A program made the translations under genes and the position numbers. A stretch of DNA of 64,000 bases from Phycisphaerales bacterium (GTDB lineage Bacteria; Bacteroidota; Bacteroidia; Chitinophagales; Chitinophagaceae). Positions 1 to 10,019 of the stretch are shown here, piece by piece (position 1 is the first letter of the stretch; every line of letters begins with the position of its first letter). The stretch spans positions 24,461 to 88,460 of the forward strand of contig JASGCQ010000001.1 of NCBI GenBank assembly GCA_030054025.1. The letters are read 5' to 3'. The notes below the pieces were generated by a model. It did not search any database. It was given only the letters and a program-made list of their open reading frames with translations, and was not told the origin of the DNA.

Positions 1-20
1 TTACCTCAAAATTTGGTTCA

Positions 21-2027
21 TTGATGGGTATCAGTTTAGATTTTGGTTTGCAAGCCAATTTGGATAAAGATACCTTGACCGATTTTACGACTAATTCTTA
101 TACCTTTTTGATTGGGATTTCGAGTGGTGTTGGTAGTGGGTCTTACGCAATGAAAAATATTTCTATATCCAATTGTTTGTTGAAAAACTTCAAAGGTGGC
201 GGAAGTAGTTTGGCCAACTCACAAGTTACTGGAATTTATTGTCAGGCTGCGAGTGTGGTATCTGTAAGTTCATTATTAGTGTCTAATAATTTGTTACAAA
301 ACATTACCAATACTGATACTTTAGGTACTGCCTTTGGTATTAATTTGCCCAACGGTACACCTACTACTATTTTTAGCAATAACATAATTTCGGATATTTC
401 GGCAGCATTAGATACTACACGGGCGTGCTCTTCATTCGGTATTAACCTAAATGCGAATGGTAACAATAGTGTGTTGTACAATACAGTCAATATGATTAGT
501 GCAACTACTCCAGGCAATGGGTATGGTTCTACTGCCTTGGGGTTTAATGCAGCTGGTATCAATGCTATACACAATAACATTCTTCGTGCCAATGTGGTGG
601 CGGGTACAACAAACAACGTAGCTGCTATTCGCGGATCGGCAGGCTCAGCTTCGGCTGCACCATCTGTTGCTGGGTTTACGGCAAGTAGCAATATTTATTT
701 CGCCCCTACGGGTCCCAACAACTATTTATATGTAGAAGGTACTACTGCTTCAACATTAGTCAATGGCTATGCTGTGAGTGGATTGACACCGAATCCAACG
801 AAAAACATTGTAAATGATACCTTCTTCAATAGTTTTTGCAATAGTAGCAGCTATCATAGATTTATGCAAACGTCAATAGCCTCTCGTGAGCAAAAAACAT
901 TTACTGAAAATAATATTAGCGGAACAGGTGGCGTATTTTCACCCTCAGGTATGAGCTATGCCGAATCAAATGCTACAGACGTTGCTGTGACTACCGATTT
1001 CATTTCGGCTTCGCGCCCAGCGGGTAATTCTGATATTGGAGCTTTAGAATTTGGTGGAACAATGATACCCACTATGAACATTACGATAACATCGAGTACT
1101 GGATTGGATACGGCATGCACTTTTAAATTGCCAGTATTAACTGCCACAATACCAACCTCCTTTAACAGAGTATCTTTCCAATGGTTCAAGGATACAGCTA
1201 AAGTAGTAGGCGCTACTACCAAAACACTTGCAGTAGGTTCTACAACCGCCAATTATATTTTCAAAGTTTACGATTCGCTTACTGGTTGCACTTATTCATC
1301 TAATCCGTTTAGAATGAACATTGTACCTCCTCCTCCAGCATTTATTACCTACTATGATTCTTTGATATTCTGCGAAGGAAGTGCTGTGGTGTTGCATGCA
1401 AATGTAGGTTCTAGCTATACCTATCAGTGGTGGCTCAATAGCTCTATTTTGCCTGGCGAAATAAGGGATTATTACGTGGCTTCAAAATCAGGCGATTATA
1501 CAGTGGCTGTCAATACTCCTTTAGGATGTGAAACTTATTCTACAGCCATTCGCATTAAAGTGTATCCACTACCAACACCAGTAATAATATACGGTGGAGG
1601 CAGATGGTTAACTACATCTCAAAAATTCTATTTGTATCAGTGGTATCTCAACGGAGTTAAAATAGATTCTTTCGCAACTGCAAGATCTTATTACACCTTT
1701 ACCGATGGTGCTTACACTGTAGAGGTTACAGACAGTAATGGATGTACCTCAAAATCGGATGTGTACCTATATAGCTTGGGTATTAACGACCCGTCTATTG
1801 CCGCTTCGATTAAGTTGTACCCTAACCCTACGACCGACGTATTGCACATAGAAAGTCCTATCGCCCTTATGATTCGATTGACTGACCTTGTAGGTCGTAC
1901 ATTGTTAGAGCATGCCAATACCAACAGCATAGATATGAGTAATTTGGCGGAAGGGGTCTATTTGTTGAATATGATAGATAAGGAAGGCAACCTAATCAAG
2001 GTGGAAAAAATAATGAAGACTAAGTAA
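21..2027 (+). CDS. T9SS cargo surface protein (right-handed beta-helix-like N-terminal part, C-terminal type A sorting domain); may be 5'-truncated by the window edge
   Basis: ORF ends with 'IKLYPNPTTDVLHIES...LTDLVGRTLLE...LAEGVYLLNMIDKEGNLIKVEKIMK', a classic Por secretion tail; Asn/Ser-rich repetitive upstream part. Confidence 0.8.
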   Translation: MMGISLDFGLQANLDKDTLTDFTTNSYTFLIGISSGVGSGSYAMKNISISNCLLKNFKGGGSSLANSQVTGIYCQAASVVSVSSLLVSNNLLQNITNTDTLGTAFGINLPNGTPTTIFSNNIISDISAALDTTRACSSFGINLNANGNNSVLYNTVNMISATTPGNGYGSTALGFNAAGINAIHNNILRANVVAGTTNNVAAIRGSAGSASAAPSVAGFTASSNIYFAPTGPNNYLYVEGTTASTLVNGYAVSGLTPNPTKNIVNDTFFNSFCNSSSYHRFMQTSIASREQKTFTENNISGTGGVFSPSGMSYAESNATDVAVTTDFISASRPAGNSDIGALEFGGTMIPTMNITITSSTGLDTACTFKLPVLTATIPTSFNRVSFQWFKDTAKVVGATTKTLAVGSTTANYIFKVYDSLTGCTYSSNPFRMNIVPPPPAFITYYDSLIFCEGSAVVLHANVGSSYTYQWWLNSSILPGEIRDYYVASKSGDYTVAVNTPLGCETYSTAIRIKVYPLPTPVIIYGGGRWLTTSQKFYLYQWYLNGVKIDSFATARSYYTFTDGAYTVEVTDSNGCTSKSDVYLYSLGINDPSIAASIKLYPNPTTDVLHIESPIALMIRLTDLVGRTLLEHANTNSIDMSNLAEGVYLLNMIDKEGNLIKVEKIMKTK

Positions 2028-2047
2028 AAATGTTGATATACAATGCA

Positions 2048-2083
2048 ATAAAGCCGCAACTCAGTAGTTGCGGCTTTATTTTT
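2048..2083 (+). terminator. Rho-independent terminator
   Basis: Perfect 14-bp stem ATAAAGCCGCAACT / AGTTGCGGCTTTAT, 4-nt loop, T-rich tail. Confidence 0.85.
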
Positions 2084-2137
2084 GGACGGACAGTTAAAAA
2101 ATTATCTCAGAAATTATATTCTTTCAAAATACTTTCC

Positions 2138-2145
2138 TACCTTTG
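2138..2145 (+). promoter_or_regulatory. Bacteroidota -7 promoter element TACCTTTG upstream of rpsF
   Basis: TACCTTTGCCGTCCC, about 100 nt upstream of rpsF. Confidence 0.6.
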
Positions 2146-2186
2146 CCGTCCCAAAAGCGTGTTCGGCTATTCTTTTATTTGAATTG

Positions 2187-2222
2187 AATATCCGCAGTTG
2201 CTGCCGAATAGCGAGGGATATT
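2187..2222 (+). promoter_or_regulatory. Candidate S6:S18 ribosomal protein leader hairpin in the rpsF 5' UTR
   Basis: AATATCC...GGATATT closing stem with internal CCG-containing segment (GCTGCCGAATAGCGAGG) and a T-run directly upstream of rpsF. Confidence 0.45.
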
Positions 2223-2243
2223 TTTTAACCACATAATTTTTTT

Positions 2244-2606
2244 ATGGCAACAAACAACCTACAGAGCTATGAGCTGATGGTTATCTTCACTCCGGTGTTA
2301 GCTGAAGATGATTTTAAGGCTGCTCAAAAGAAGTTTTCGGACTTGATTAAAGAAAATGGTGGCGTGATGACGCACCAAAATCCTTGGGGCTTGCGCTCAC
2401 TTGCTTATCCAATTCAGAAAAAAACCACAGGTCTTTACTGGGTTATCGAATTTGAAGCACCCACAGAAATGATTGCAAAACTTGAACTCCAAATGAACCG
2501 CGACGAAAACGTAATGCGTCACATGGTGAACAAATTAGACAAACACGCCGTGGCTTACAACCTCAAAAAACGCAACAAAATTACTGCTGAGGCTGTAGCA
2601 CCTTAA
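2244..2606 (+). CDS. rpsF: 30S ribosomal protein S6
   Basis: YELMVIFTPVL...NPWGLRSLAYPIQKKTTGLYWVIEF; followed by rpsR and rplI. Confidence 0.97.
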   Translation: MATNNLQSYELMVIFTPVLAEDDFKAAQKKFSDLIKENGGVMTHQNPWGLRSLAYPIQKKTTGLYWVIEFEAPTEMIAKLELQMNRDENVMRHMVNKLDKHAVAYNLKKRNKITAEAVAP

Positions 2607-2635
2607 TTCATTTCTCATAAAACTATTTTTACAAA

Positions 2636-2902
2636 ATGGCTAAGCAAAACGATATTAAATATCTTACTTCTACACGAGTAGAAAAGCGTGCAAAAAAATA
2701 TTGCCGTTTCAAGAAACTCGGTATCAAATATGTAGATTATAAAGACGCAGAGTTCTTGAAAAAATTCGTGAACGATCAAGGTAAAATGTTACCACGTCGT
2801 ATCACTGGCAACTCGCTCAAATTTCAGCGCAAAGTAGCGCATGCCGTTAAAAAGGCTCGCCAAATGGCGTTATTGCCTTATGTTACTGACCTTTTAAAAT
2901 AA
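2636..2902 (+). CDS. rpsR: 30S ribosomal protein S18
   Basis: [16 protein letters not shown]...[32 protein letters not shown]. Confidence 0.97.
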   Translation: MAKQNDIKYLTSTRVEKRAKKYCRFKKLGIKYVDYKDAEFLKKFVNDQGKMLPRRITGNSLKFQRKVAHAVKKARQMALLPYVTDLLK

Positions 2903-2911
2903 GAAATTGTA

Positions 2912-3358
2912 ATGCAAATCATACTTATAAAAGACGTAGATAATTTAGGCGGTGCTAACGAGTTAGTAGATGTACGCCCAGGATACGCACGCAACTTTTT
3001 GATACCACAAAAGTTTGCGATTGAAGCGAGCAGCAGCAACCTAAAAGTGTTGGATGAGCGTCGCAAACAAATTCAAAAGAAAGAAGCTAAACTTTTGGCT
3101 GAAATAGCAAAAGTAACTGAAGCCCTAAAAGCATCTCCTGTAAAACTGGGTGCTAAGATTGGTGTAAGTGGCAAAATATTCGGTTCCGTAACCGCTATTC
3201 AATTGGCTCGCGCTATCCGCGAACAGAAGGGTTATGAAATCGATCGTCGCCGTATCAGCATCATAGATGATGTGAAAGCAGCGGGAACTTACAAAGCTCA
3301 GATTGATTTTGGTAAAGACAATTTACTTGAGTTGGAATTTGAAGTTGTAGGCGAATAG
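2912..3358 (+). CDS. rplI: 50S ribosomal protein L9
   Basis: MQIILIKDVDNLGGANELVDVRPGYARNFLIPQKFA. Confidence 0.97.
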   Translation: MQIILIKDVDNLGGANELVDVRPGYARNFLIPQKFAIEASSSNLKVLDERRKQIQKKEAKLLAEIAKVTEALKASPVKLGAKIGVSGKIFGSVTAIQLARAIREQKGYEIDRRRISIIDDVKAAGTYKAQIDFGKDNLLELEFEVVGE

Positions 3359-3381
3359 TATATAATTTTATGATTTAATTT

Positions 3382-3415
3382 GAGCCCTTTTGTCAATCAA
3401 AAGGGCTCTTTTTTG
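3382..3415 (+). terminator. Rho-independent terminator after rplI
   Basis: GAGCCCTTTTG-TCAAT-CAAAAGGGCTC followed by TTTTTTG. Confidence 0.85.
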
Positions 3416-3485
3416 TACAATGCTTATGTTTCATACTAAGAATTAGTATTTTTGGGAGGGTCTTAATTATTTCTAGTCGAATAAA

Positions 3486-4196
3486 ATGAGTAATCGTAAT
3501 CATACCAGCGTCTTGATTTTATTTTTAGTGTTTTTGTTGCAAGCGCATCAGCTTTTAGCACAAGGGCTAAAGGTAGATGCAGCCGCACCAGTTAAAAATT
3601 TAAAGTTACTCCGAGAGGAGGATGACGGCAAAGGTCATATTATCAGAACAGTACAATATTCTAAAGGGAATATTAGGCTGACGGAAACTATCGTAATAGC
3701 AAAACAAGTACCCATAAATTTCCGATTGACCATCAATCCCGATACCGTGGTTAAAAATCTTTTGGAAATCGTTGTGAGTAAATCACATTACCGTGTAGCC
3801 CTGTATTATCGTAAGCAACTCATTCGCACCTATAAGGCTGTATTCGGACCTAATCCGCACTTTAATAAATTGATGGAGGGCGACCGAAATACACCCGAAG
3901 GACGGTTCACAATTATCAATAAAAACCCATCTTCTAAGTACCATAAATTTATGTTATTGAATTATCCGAACGATTCTGCTCAAATTCGTTTTAAACAATT
4001 GAAAGCTATGGGCAAGATACCCACTACTGCCAAAATAGGAGGAGATGTAGGGATACATGGCATTTGGAAAGGCGGCGATGATATGATAGAAATGGGTGTA
4101 GGATGGACGGACGGTTGTATTGCACTAAAAAATAAAGATGTAGAAGAATTGTTTTCTTTTGTGGGAGTGGGTACTCAAGTGTTGATTAAAAAATAG
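3486..4196 (+). CDS. L,D-transpeptidase (YkuD domain) with signal peptide
   Basis: IGIHGIWKGG...GWTDGCIAL catalytic HxxW/SxGC-type motif; N-terminal hydrophobic segment. Confidence 0.85.
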   Translation: MSNRNHTSVLILFLVFLLQAHQLLAQGLKVDAAAPVKNLKLLREEDDGKGHIIRTVQYSKGNIRLTETIVIAKQVPINFRLTINPDTVVKNLLEIVVSKSHYRVALYYRKQLIRTYKAVFGPNPHFNKLMEGDRNTPEGRFTIINKNPSSKYHKFMLLNYPNDSAQIRFKQLKAMGKIPTTAKIGGDVGIHGIWKGGDDMIEMGVGWTDGCIALKNKDVEELFSFVGVGTQVLIKK

Positions 4197-4209
4197 CAAA
4201 AAGCGCATT

Positions 4210-4608
4210 TTGACAAAAATGGAGCTACAAAATATTCTTATGGAAGAGACCAAAAGACAAAAGCAGGTAGGAAAATTGATACAAGCAGAGTTGAGTGATA
4301 TATTTCAACGCAGCGGACTGAATATAGTACAGGGGGGGATGTTGTCTGTATCCAAAGTGAGCATGACACCAGACCTTATCGAAGCTAGGGTTTACTTATC
4401 CTTATTTCAAATACCCGATGCCCAACAAGTGTTGGCAGATGTCAAAGAACGCAATTGGGAATATCGCAAAATGCTTGGAGAGCGTGTCCGCAATCAATTG
4501 CGTCGTGTACCTTATCTCGAATTTTTTATTGATGATACCCTCGACTATGTGTTTAAAATGGAAGAGGTCTTCAAAAAATTAAACGAAGAAAAGGAGCTAA
4601 AAGACTAA
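4210..4608 (+). CDS. rbfA: Ribosome-binding factor A
   Basis: ETKRQKQVGKLIQAELSDIFQR...VSMTPDLIEARVYLS...RRVPYLEFFIDDTLDYVFKMEEVFKKL. Confidence 0.92.
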   Translation: MTKMELQNILMEETKRQKQVGKLIQAELSDIFQRSGLNIVQGGMLSVSKVSMTPDLIEARVYLSLFQIPDAQQVLADVKERNWEYRKMLGERVRNQLRRVPYLEFFIDDTLDYVFKMEEVFKKLNEEKELKD

Positions 4609-4618
4609 GCAAGTATTC

Positions 4619-5863
4619 TTGATGAACAATTACTTGGTTGGAAGATTAGCCTTGCGTTACTTACGCGGAAAAGGCACGGCAAACGCAGTGCCTATTTTGT
4701 CGCGCATCAGCATGGTAGCCATAGCAGTCAGTAGCTGTGCCATGATAATCTTATTCTCGGTTTTTAACGGTTTTGAAGGCCTGGTAGATGGGTTGTATAA
4801 AGCATTTTACCCCGATATAAAAATTACGGCAACCAAGGGAAAGTTTTTTGTTCCTGAGAAGCAGCTTTTGCAAAAAATCACTCAATTGGATGCTCTAGAA
4901 CAACATACAATGGTGCTGGAAGATAATGTACTGATTAATACCGAAGAGGGGGATTATTTGCCTGTGAGCATTAAGGGAGTGGACAAAAACTATTTTGATA
5001 TTAATGATGTAGCACCTTACATCACAAAAGGTAATGGTAGCCTTATAGATGCACCTATACCTACTTTGATTATTGGGCAGCATATAGCCGCCAACCTAGG
5101 CGTGGATGTAGATAATGTCTTTGCCCGCATTATGGTCTTTTATCCTAATACTAAAGTAGATGTTGGAAATGTCTCGCCTACAGATGCTTTTCAATCAATG
5201 ATTTTTAAACCGGATGGCGTTTTCATGGTGCAGGAAGAGTTTAACAGCAAATATATCCTAGCTCCGATAGGTAAGGTGCAAGAATTGCTGGGGCAAGCAA
5301 AGGCAATATCTTCAATTGATTTAAAGCTAAAGCCCAATTATTCTTTAGAAAAAGCAAAAAAAGAATTACAACAAAATTTAGGCACCGCCTACACCGTAAA
5401 TACACGGTACGAGCAAAACAAAGCGGTGTATATGGTCATGCACTCAGAAAAATGGGCCGGTTATGCCATATTGCTCTTTGTATTGCTCATTGCTTCATTC
5501 AATATGGTGAGTGCGCTTTCGTTGCTTGTATTGGAGAAGCAAAAAGACATGGGTACACTCCGTACGATGGGCATTTTGCCTTCTCAATTGAGTAAGGTCA
5601 TATTGCTCGAAGGGGTACTCTGGTCGCTTGTAGGAGGCTCTGCGGGCCTACTTTTGGGTCTTTTACTTTGCTGGGCACAAACCCAATTTAAACTTATAAA
5701 AATTCAAGGAGCTTTTATTATAGACGCTTATCCTGTTGCAGTACAATGGACAGACGTAATAGTCGTATTGATGACAATTTCAGTTGTTGGTTTTGTGGCG
5801 GCTATCTATCCAGCGAGGAGAGTGGCAAGTCAAAAACTCAACGAAATAATGGGGGGTAAATAG
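4619..5863 (+). CDS. FtsX-like/LolC-LolE family ABC transporter permease
   Basis: N-terminal 'LALRYLRGKGTANAVPILSRISMVAIAVSSCAMIILFSVFNGFE' and C-terminal MacB/FtsX-type transmembrane block with KDMGTLRTMG. Confidence 0.88.
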   Translation: MMNNYLVGRLALRYLRGKGTANAVPILSRISMVAIAVSSCAMIILFSVFNGFEGLVDGLYKAFYPDIKITATKGKFFVPEKQLLQKITQLDALEQHTMVLEDNVLINTEEGDYLPVSIKGVDKNYFDINDVAPYITKGNGSLIDAPIPTLIIGQHIAANLGVDVDNVFARIMVFYPNTKVDVGNVSPTDAFQSMIFKPDGVFMVQEEFNSKYILAPIGKVQELLGQAKAISSIDLKLKPNYSLEKAKKELQQNLGTAYTVNTRYEQNKAVYMVMHSEKWAGYAILLFVLLIASFNMVSALSLLVLEKQKDMGTLRTMGILPSQLSKVILLEGVLWSLVGGSAGLLLGLLLCWAQTQFKLIKIQGAFIIDAYPVAVQWTDVIVVLMTISVVGFVAAIYPARRVASQKLNEIMGGK

Positions 5864-5889
5864 CTTTTGTTTTTTCACTACTAAGCCCT

Positions 5890-5897
5890 TACTTTTG
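5890..5897 (+). promoter_or_regulatory. Bacteroidota -7 element TACTTTTG upstream of tRNA-Leu
   Basis: TTTTG about 20 nt upstream (5865-5869), then TACTTTTGCAATCC. Confidence 0.55.
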
Positions 5898-5913
5898 CAA
5901 TCCTAATCCTCAA

Positions 5914-5999
5914 GCGGCGATGGCGAAACTGGTAGACGCACTACCTTGAGGTGGTAGCGCCTATAACTGGGCGTGGGAGTTCGAATCTCCTTTGCCGCA
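5914..5999 (+). tRNA. tRNA-Leu (anticodon GAG)
   Basis: Acceptor GCGGCGA/TTGCCGC, anticodon stem CTACC-TTGAGGT-GGTAG, long variable arm, T-arm GGGAGTTCGAATCTCC. Confidence 0.95.
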
Positions 6000-6267
6000 C
6001 CGAAGGGGACAGAGAGGAATCACCCTCATTCTGTCCCTTTTTATTTTCCCTTGTATTGCTTGATAGGCTTGCAATTAGCGCAAAAACTGAATTTATTTTT
6101 GTGGTTCGAAATGACCTTTTTTCACGATTATAGATAATACCTTCGGGAAAAATCATTTTTTGCAACTTTTCTTTTTGTTCAATATCACTGCAACTCTATT
6201 CAGTAGCTAGATCTTGTGGGAAAGGTCAATCGCTTTTTCAATACTTTTTAAAGGGACCGAAATAGCA

Positions 6268-6664
6268 ATTCCCAATAGGAACATAGAGGAACAAATAGTT
6301 CGATCCGATACTAGAATTTTTAAAGCGGTATTTCCGAACACCACCAACTCATTATGCTACCTCGTTTGGGTGCACTGCAATACACTTAATGGATGAAGCG
6401 GCATTTATAACAGCTACTCGTTTTAGCAGACAAAAAATGTTTACAGTAAGTAGCGACAGGATTGACTTTAAACAAACAAATACCCATAGGCACACAATCA
6501 TAGAATTAGTAGGCAAAGTAGCATATATCGGCAATACAAGCTTAAAAGTACGAGTTGGTATTTTTGTGGAACAAATGTATGCGGAGGATAGGCAGAAAGC
6601 TGTAAGTGGGGTGTTTAGATTTGTAGCTACTGATGACAGTAAAAGACCTACAAAAATCAACTGA
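6268..6664 (+). pseudogene. Frameshifted acyl-CoA thioesterase (hotdog fold, YciA-like)
   Basis: Reading across frames gives RSDTRIFKAVFPNTTN-[+1]-HYATSFGCTAIHLMDEAAFITATRFSRQKMFTVSSDRIDFKQ-[shift]-IPIGT-[shift]-IIELVGKVAYIGNTSLKVRVGIFVEQMYAEDRQKAVSGVFRFVATDDSKRPTKIN. Confidence 0.85.
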
Positions 6665-6991
6665 AGCAAGAAATTGGTTAATGACTTTGAGCGATTGTAA
6701 ATCGTGCAAGAGTAATCTTAATCCCAAATATTCTTTTTGTTTTAAAAACTAATGACCCTTGAAAAGATGCACTCAGGGAAAACAGCTTTTGGAGCAATCA
6801 ACACAAATGTAGCTATGATTTGTTTAACCCATATAAAGGTCTAACCCGTCTGTTAATGAGCAATTTATTAAAAAGATAGCGAATGTTTTTGAAAAACTAA
6901 TTCGACCGAATTAGGCTAAGGGGCTTAATCAAGCCGAGCGCATACCTTTCGTAAAAAAAGCGTTATTTTTATAAAAAAATTAAAAATAAAT

Positions 6992-7022
6992 TTGGTAGAA
7001 ACAAAATAGCCCTTACCTTTGC
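6992..7022 (+). promoter_or_regulatory. Bacteroidota promoter of the S10 operon (TTTG-N19-TACCTTTG)
   Basis: TTTG at 6992-6995, TACCTTTG at 7015-7022, followed by CAGTCCG; about 40 nt upstream of rpsJ. Confidence 0.75.
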
Positions 7023-7059
7023 AGTCCGAAATTTTTGACGGATAAAGCTATTTGAATTT

Positions 7060-7365
7060 ATGTCTCAACGCATCAGAATCAAACTGAAATCATACGACCA
7101 TAACCTTGTTGATAAATCAGCAGATAAAATCGTAAAAACAGTGCGCAATACAGGAGCAGTCGTTACAGGTCCTATTCCATTGCCTACTGAGAAAAAAATA
7201 TTTACCGTGTTGCGTTCGCCCCACGTTAACAAAAAATCGCGTGAGCAATTCCAATTGTGTACACACAAGCGTTTGTTAGATATTTATACATCTTCATCGC
7301 GTACTGTTGATGCTCTTTCGAAATTAGACCTACCAAGCGGTGTAGAAGTAGAGATAAAAGCATAA
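7060..7365 (+). CDS. rpsJ: 30S ribosomal protein S10
   Basis: [23 protein letters not shown]...GPIPLPT...[12 protein letters not shown]. Confidence 0.98.
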   Translation: MSQRIRIKLKSYDHNLVDKSADKIVKTVRNTGAVVTGPIPLPTEKKIFTVLRSPHVNKKSREQFQLCTHKRLLDIYTSSSRTVDALSKLDLPSGVEVEIKA

Positions 7366-7510
7366 CACACAAATAGAAAAAATATTTATTGCTTTGGCAA
7401 TGAATTTAGTGTAGTAAAAAAGAATAAAAAGTTCTTTAGTTTTTTGAAAAAAACACCAATCCCGATCCACACAATGCAACAATCGGGCGCTTGGTTCAAA
7501 ATATAAGAAA

Positions 7511-8128
7511 ATGAAAGGTATTATAGGTAAAAAAATCGGTATGACTAGCATATTCGAGCCGAATGGTAAGCAAACAGCTTGTACCATCATCGAAGCTGGT
7601 CCTTGTGTGGTAACGCAAATTAAGACCGTTGATTCTGACGGATATGATGCGCTACAGATTGCTTTTGGCGAAGCAAAAGAAAAGAATACGTCAAAAGCTC
7701 AAATCAGTCACTTCACTAAGGCAAACACTACGCCTAAGTCTGTAGTCAAAGAACTTCGTAATTGTTCCATCTCAAAACAACTCGGTGAGTCTATTACATG
7801 CGATATTTTCGCTGAAGGCGAAAAAGTAAGCGTAATAGGTACTACCAAAGGTAAAGGTTTTCAGGGCGTTGTAAAACGTCACGGATTTAGTGGCGTCGGT
7901 GAGGCAACTCATGGTCAGCACGATCGTCAGCGCGCACCAGGTTCGGTGGGTGGCTCGTCTTATCCAAGCCGTGTGTTTAAAGGTATGCGTATGGCAGGCC
8001 GTATGGGTGGCGACAGTGTAAAAGTAAAAGCGCTACGCGTAGTAAAAATATTTCCAGAACAGAACTACATTTTGATCAGCGGTTCAGTACCCGGTCACAA
8101 CGGTTCTATCGTTTTAATCCAGAATTAA
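7511..8128 (+). CDS. rplC: 50S ribosomal protein L3
   Basis: [14 protein letters not shown]...[15 protein letters not shown]...[16 protein letters not shown]. Confidence 0.98.
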   Translation: MKGIIGKKIGMTSIFEPNGKQTACTIIEAGPCVVTQIKTVDSDGYDALQIAFGEAKEKNTSKAQISHFTKANTTPKSVVKELRNCSISKQLGESITCDIFAEGEKVSVIGTTKGKGFQGVVKRHGFSGVGEATHGQHDRQRAPGSVGGSSYPSRVFKGMRMAGRMGGDSVKVKALRVVKIFPEQNYILISGSVPGHNGSIVLIQN

Positions 8129-8137
8129 TCAAGAGCC

Positions 8138-8779
8138 ATGCAACTCGACGTATTAAATAGTAAAGGTGAAGTAACAGGCCGTAAGGTTGAACTTCCAGAA
8201 GACATCTTCAATATTGAGCCTAACGATCACGTAATTTACTTGGCAGTTAAACAATATCGTGCAGCACAACGCCTAGGTTTACACAGCACCAAAACACGTG
8301 CTGAAGTAAAAGGTTCTAGTAAAAAATTACACAAACAAAAAGGAACAGGTGGAGCTCGTAAGGGTAATATCCGTAACCCATTGTATAAAGGTGGTGGTAC
8401 GATTAACGGGCCTAAACCACATGCTTATGGTTTCAAATTGAATCGTAAAGTGAAAGATTTGGCTAAAATCTCTGCATTGTCTCACAAAGCACGTGCTAAC
8501 CAAATCGTTGTTGTAGAAGATTTCAATATCGAAGCACCAAAAACAAAAGCATTTACATCTGTATTAAGCAGTGTATCTAACAATGCGCGCAAAACATTAT
8601 TAGTATTACCAGAATACAATTCCAATGTTTATTTGAGTGCTCGTAACATCGCCAGCAACAAAACCGTTGTGTTGAGCGATATGAACACTTACGATTTGGT
8701 AAATGCTTCTGTAATCATCTTTACCGAAAGCACAGCTAAATTTTTTAGTGAAGATGCGATTGAAGTAGTTGAAGCATAG
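8138..8779 (+). CDS. rplD: 50S ribosomal protein L4
   Basis: RAEVKGSSKKLHKQKGTGGARKGNIRNPLYKGGG. Confidence 0.98.
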   Translation: MQLDVLNSKGEVTGRKVELPEDIFNIEPNDHVIYLAVKQYRAAQRLGLHSTKTRAEVKGSSKKLHKQKGTGGARKGNIRNPLYKGGGTINGPKPHAYGFKLNRKVKDLAKISALSHKARANQIVVVEDFNIEAPKTKAFTSVLSSVSNNARKTLLVLPEYNSNVYLSARNIASNKTVVLSDMNTYDLVNASVIIFTESTAKFFSEDAIEVVEA

Positions 8780-8824
8780 AATTTAAAAGAAATAATTTTT
8801 CGAAACTCGAAAATAAAAAGCAAT

Positions 8825-9121
8825 ATGAAACCTGCTGACGTATTAATTAAGCCAGTACTTACAGAAAAAGCAAACGCCCAAATGGAAAACAGCAGACGTT
8901 ATACATTTATGGTGGACAGAAAAGCGAACAAACTGGAAGTAAAAACTGCGGTCGAAGGCTTTTACAATGTAAAAGTAATTGATGTAAACACCTCTGTAGT
9001 ACCTGGTAAGCAAAAGAATCGTATGACTAAAACCGGTATTCTTCAAGGAATGAAATCGGCATACAAAAAAGCGACAGTGACTGTTGCAGAAGGCGATTCG
9101 ATTGATTTTTTTTCAATGTAA
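8825..9121 (+). CDS. rplW: 50S ribosomal protein L23
   Basis: DVLIKPVLTEKANAQME...YTFMVDRKANKLEVKTAVEGFYNVKV. Confidence 0.97.
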   Translation: MKPADVLIKPVLTEKANAQMENSRRYTFMVDRKANKLEVKTAVEGFYNVKVIDVNTSVVPGKQKNRMTKTGILQGMKSAYKKATVTVAEGDSIDFFSM

Positions 9122-9182
9122 TAAATAGACGTAAAGAAGTTTTTGAACACAAAAGCGACTGAACAACTTAATAAAAAATAAA

Positions 9183-10013
9183 ATGGCATTACGTAAATAC
9201 AAACCGGTTACAGCCGGCACACGTTGGAGAGTAGGAAATGCTTATGCAGAAGTAACTACCAATGTTCCCGAAAAAAGCTTGCTCGAAGCATTGCCAGGTA
9301 CTGGCGGTCGTAACGTTCAAGGACGTCGCGCAATGCGCTACATCGGTGGTGGTAACAAAACTAAATACCGTATCATAGATTTCAAACGCAGCAAAAGAGA
9401 TATTCCTGCAACCGTAAAATCTATCGAATATGATCCAAATCGTACCGCATTTATTGCTTTGTTGGCTTATGCTGACGGTGAAAAGCGTTACATCATCGCC
9501 CCACAAGGTCTTGAAGTAGGAACAAAAGTAATCAGCGGAGATGCTGTTGCACCTGAAGTTGGAAATGCTTTGTTGCTTAAAAATATGCCCTTAGGTACTA
9601 CCGTTCACAATATTGAAATTCAACCTGGTAGAGGTGGTTCAATAGCACGTTCTGCGGGTACTTACGCACAATTGGCAAATAAAGAAGAAAAATACGCCAT
9701 ACTTAAAATGCCTTCAGGCGAATTGCGTAAAGTATTGGTTAATTGTATGGCTACAGTAGGTACTGTATCTAACAGCGACCACCAATTGCAATCAATGGGT
9801 AAAGCAGGTCGTAACCGTTGGAAAGGTATTCGCCCACGTACAAGAGGGGTAGCGATGAACCCAGTAGATCACCCGATGGGCGGTGGTGAAGGTCGATCTT
9901 CGGGTGGACATCCGCGTAGCCGTAACGGTAAATATGCTAAAGGTGAAAAAACACGTAAGCAAAAAGGTTCAGATAAATTGATTATCCAACGCAAAAATGG
10001 TAAAAAATTATAA
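9183..10013 (+). CDS. rplB: 50S ribosomal protein L2
   Basis: [16 protein letters not shown]...GRNVQGR...[25 protein letters not shown]. Confidence 0.98.
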   Translation: MALRKYKPVTAGTRWRVGNAYAEVTTNVPEKSLLEALPGTGGRNVQGRRAMRYIGGGNKTKYRIIDFKRSKRDIPATVKSIEYDPNRTAFIALLAYADGEKRYIIAPQGLEVGTKVISGDAVAPEVGNALLLKNMPLGTTVHNIEIQPGRGGSIARSAGTYAQLANKEEKYAILKMPSGELRKVLVNCMATVGTVSNSDHQLQSMGKAGRNRWKGIRPRTRGVAMNPVDHPMGGGEGRSSGGHPRSRNGKYAKGEKTRKQKGSDKLIIQRKNGKKL

Positions 10014-10019
10014 TAAATA

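Noticed and set aside
5941-6165. ORFs 5941..6165 (-) and 5951..6133 (+)
   Set aside because: Both overlap the tRNA-Leu gene and its downstream sequence; no recognisable protein motifs
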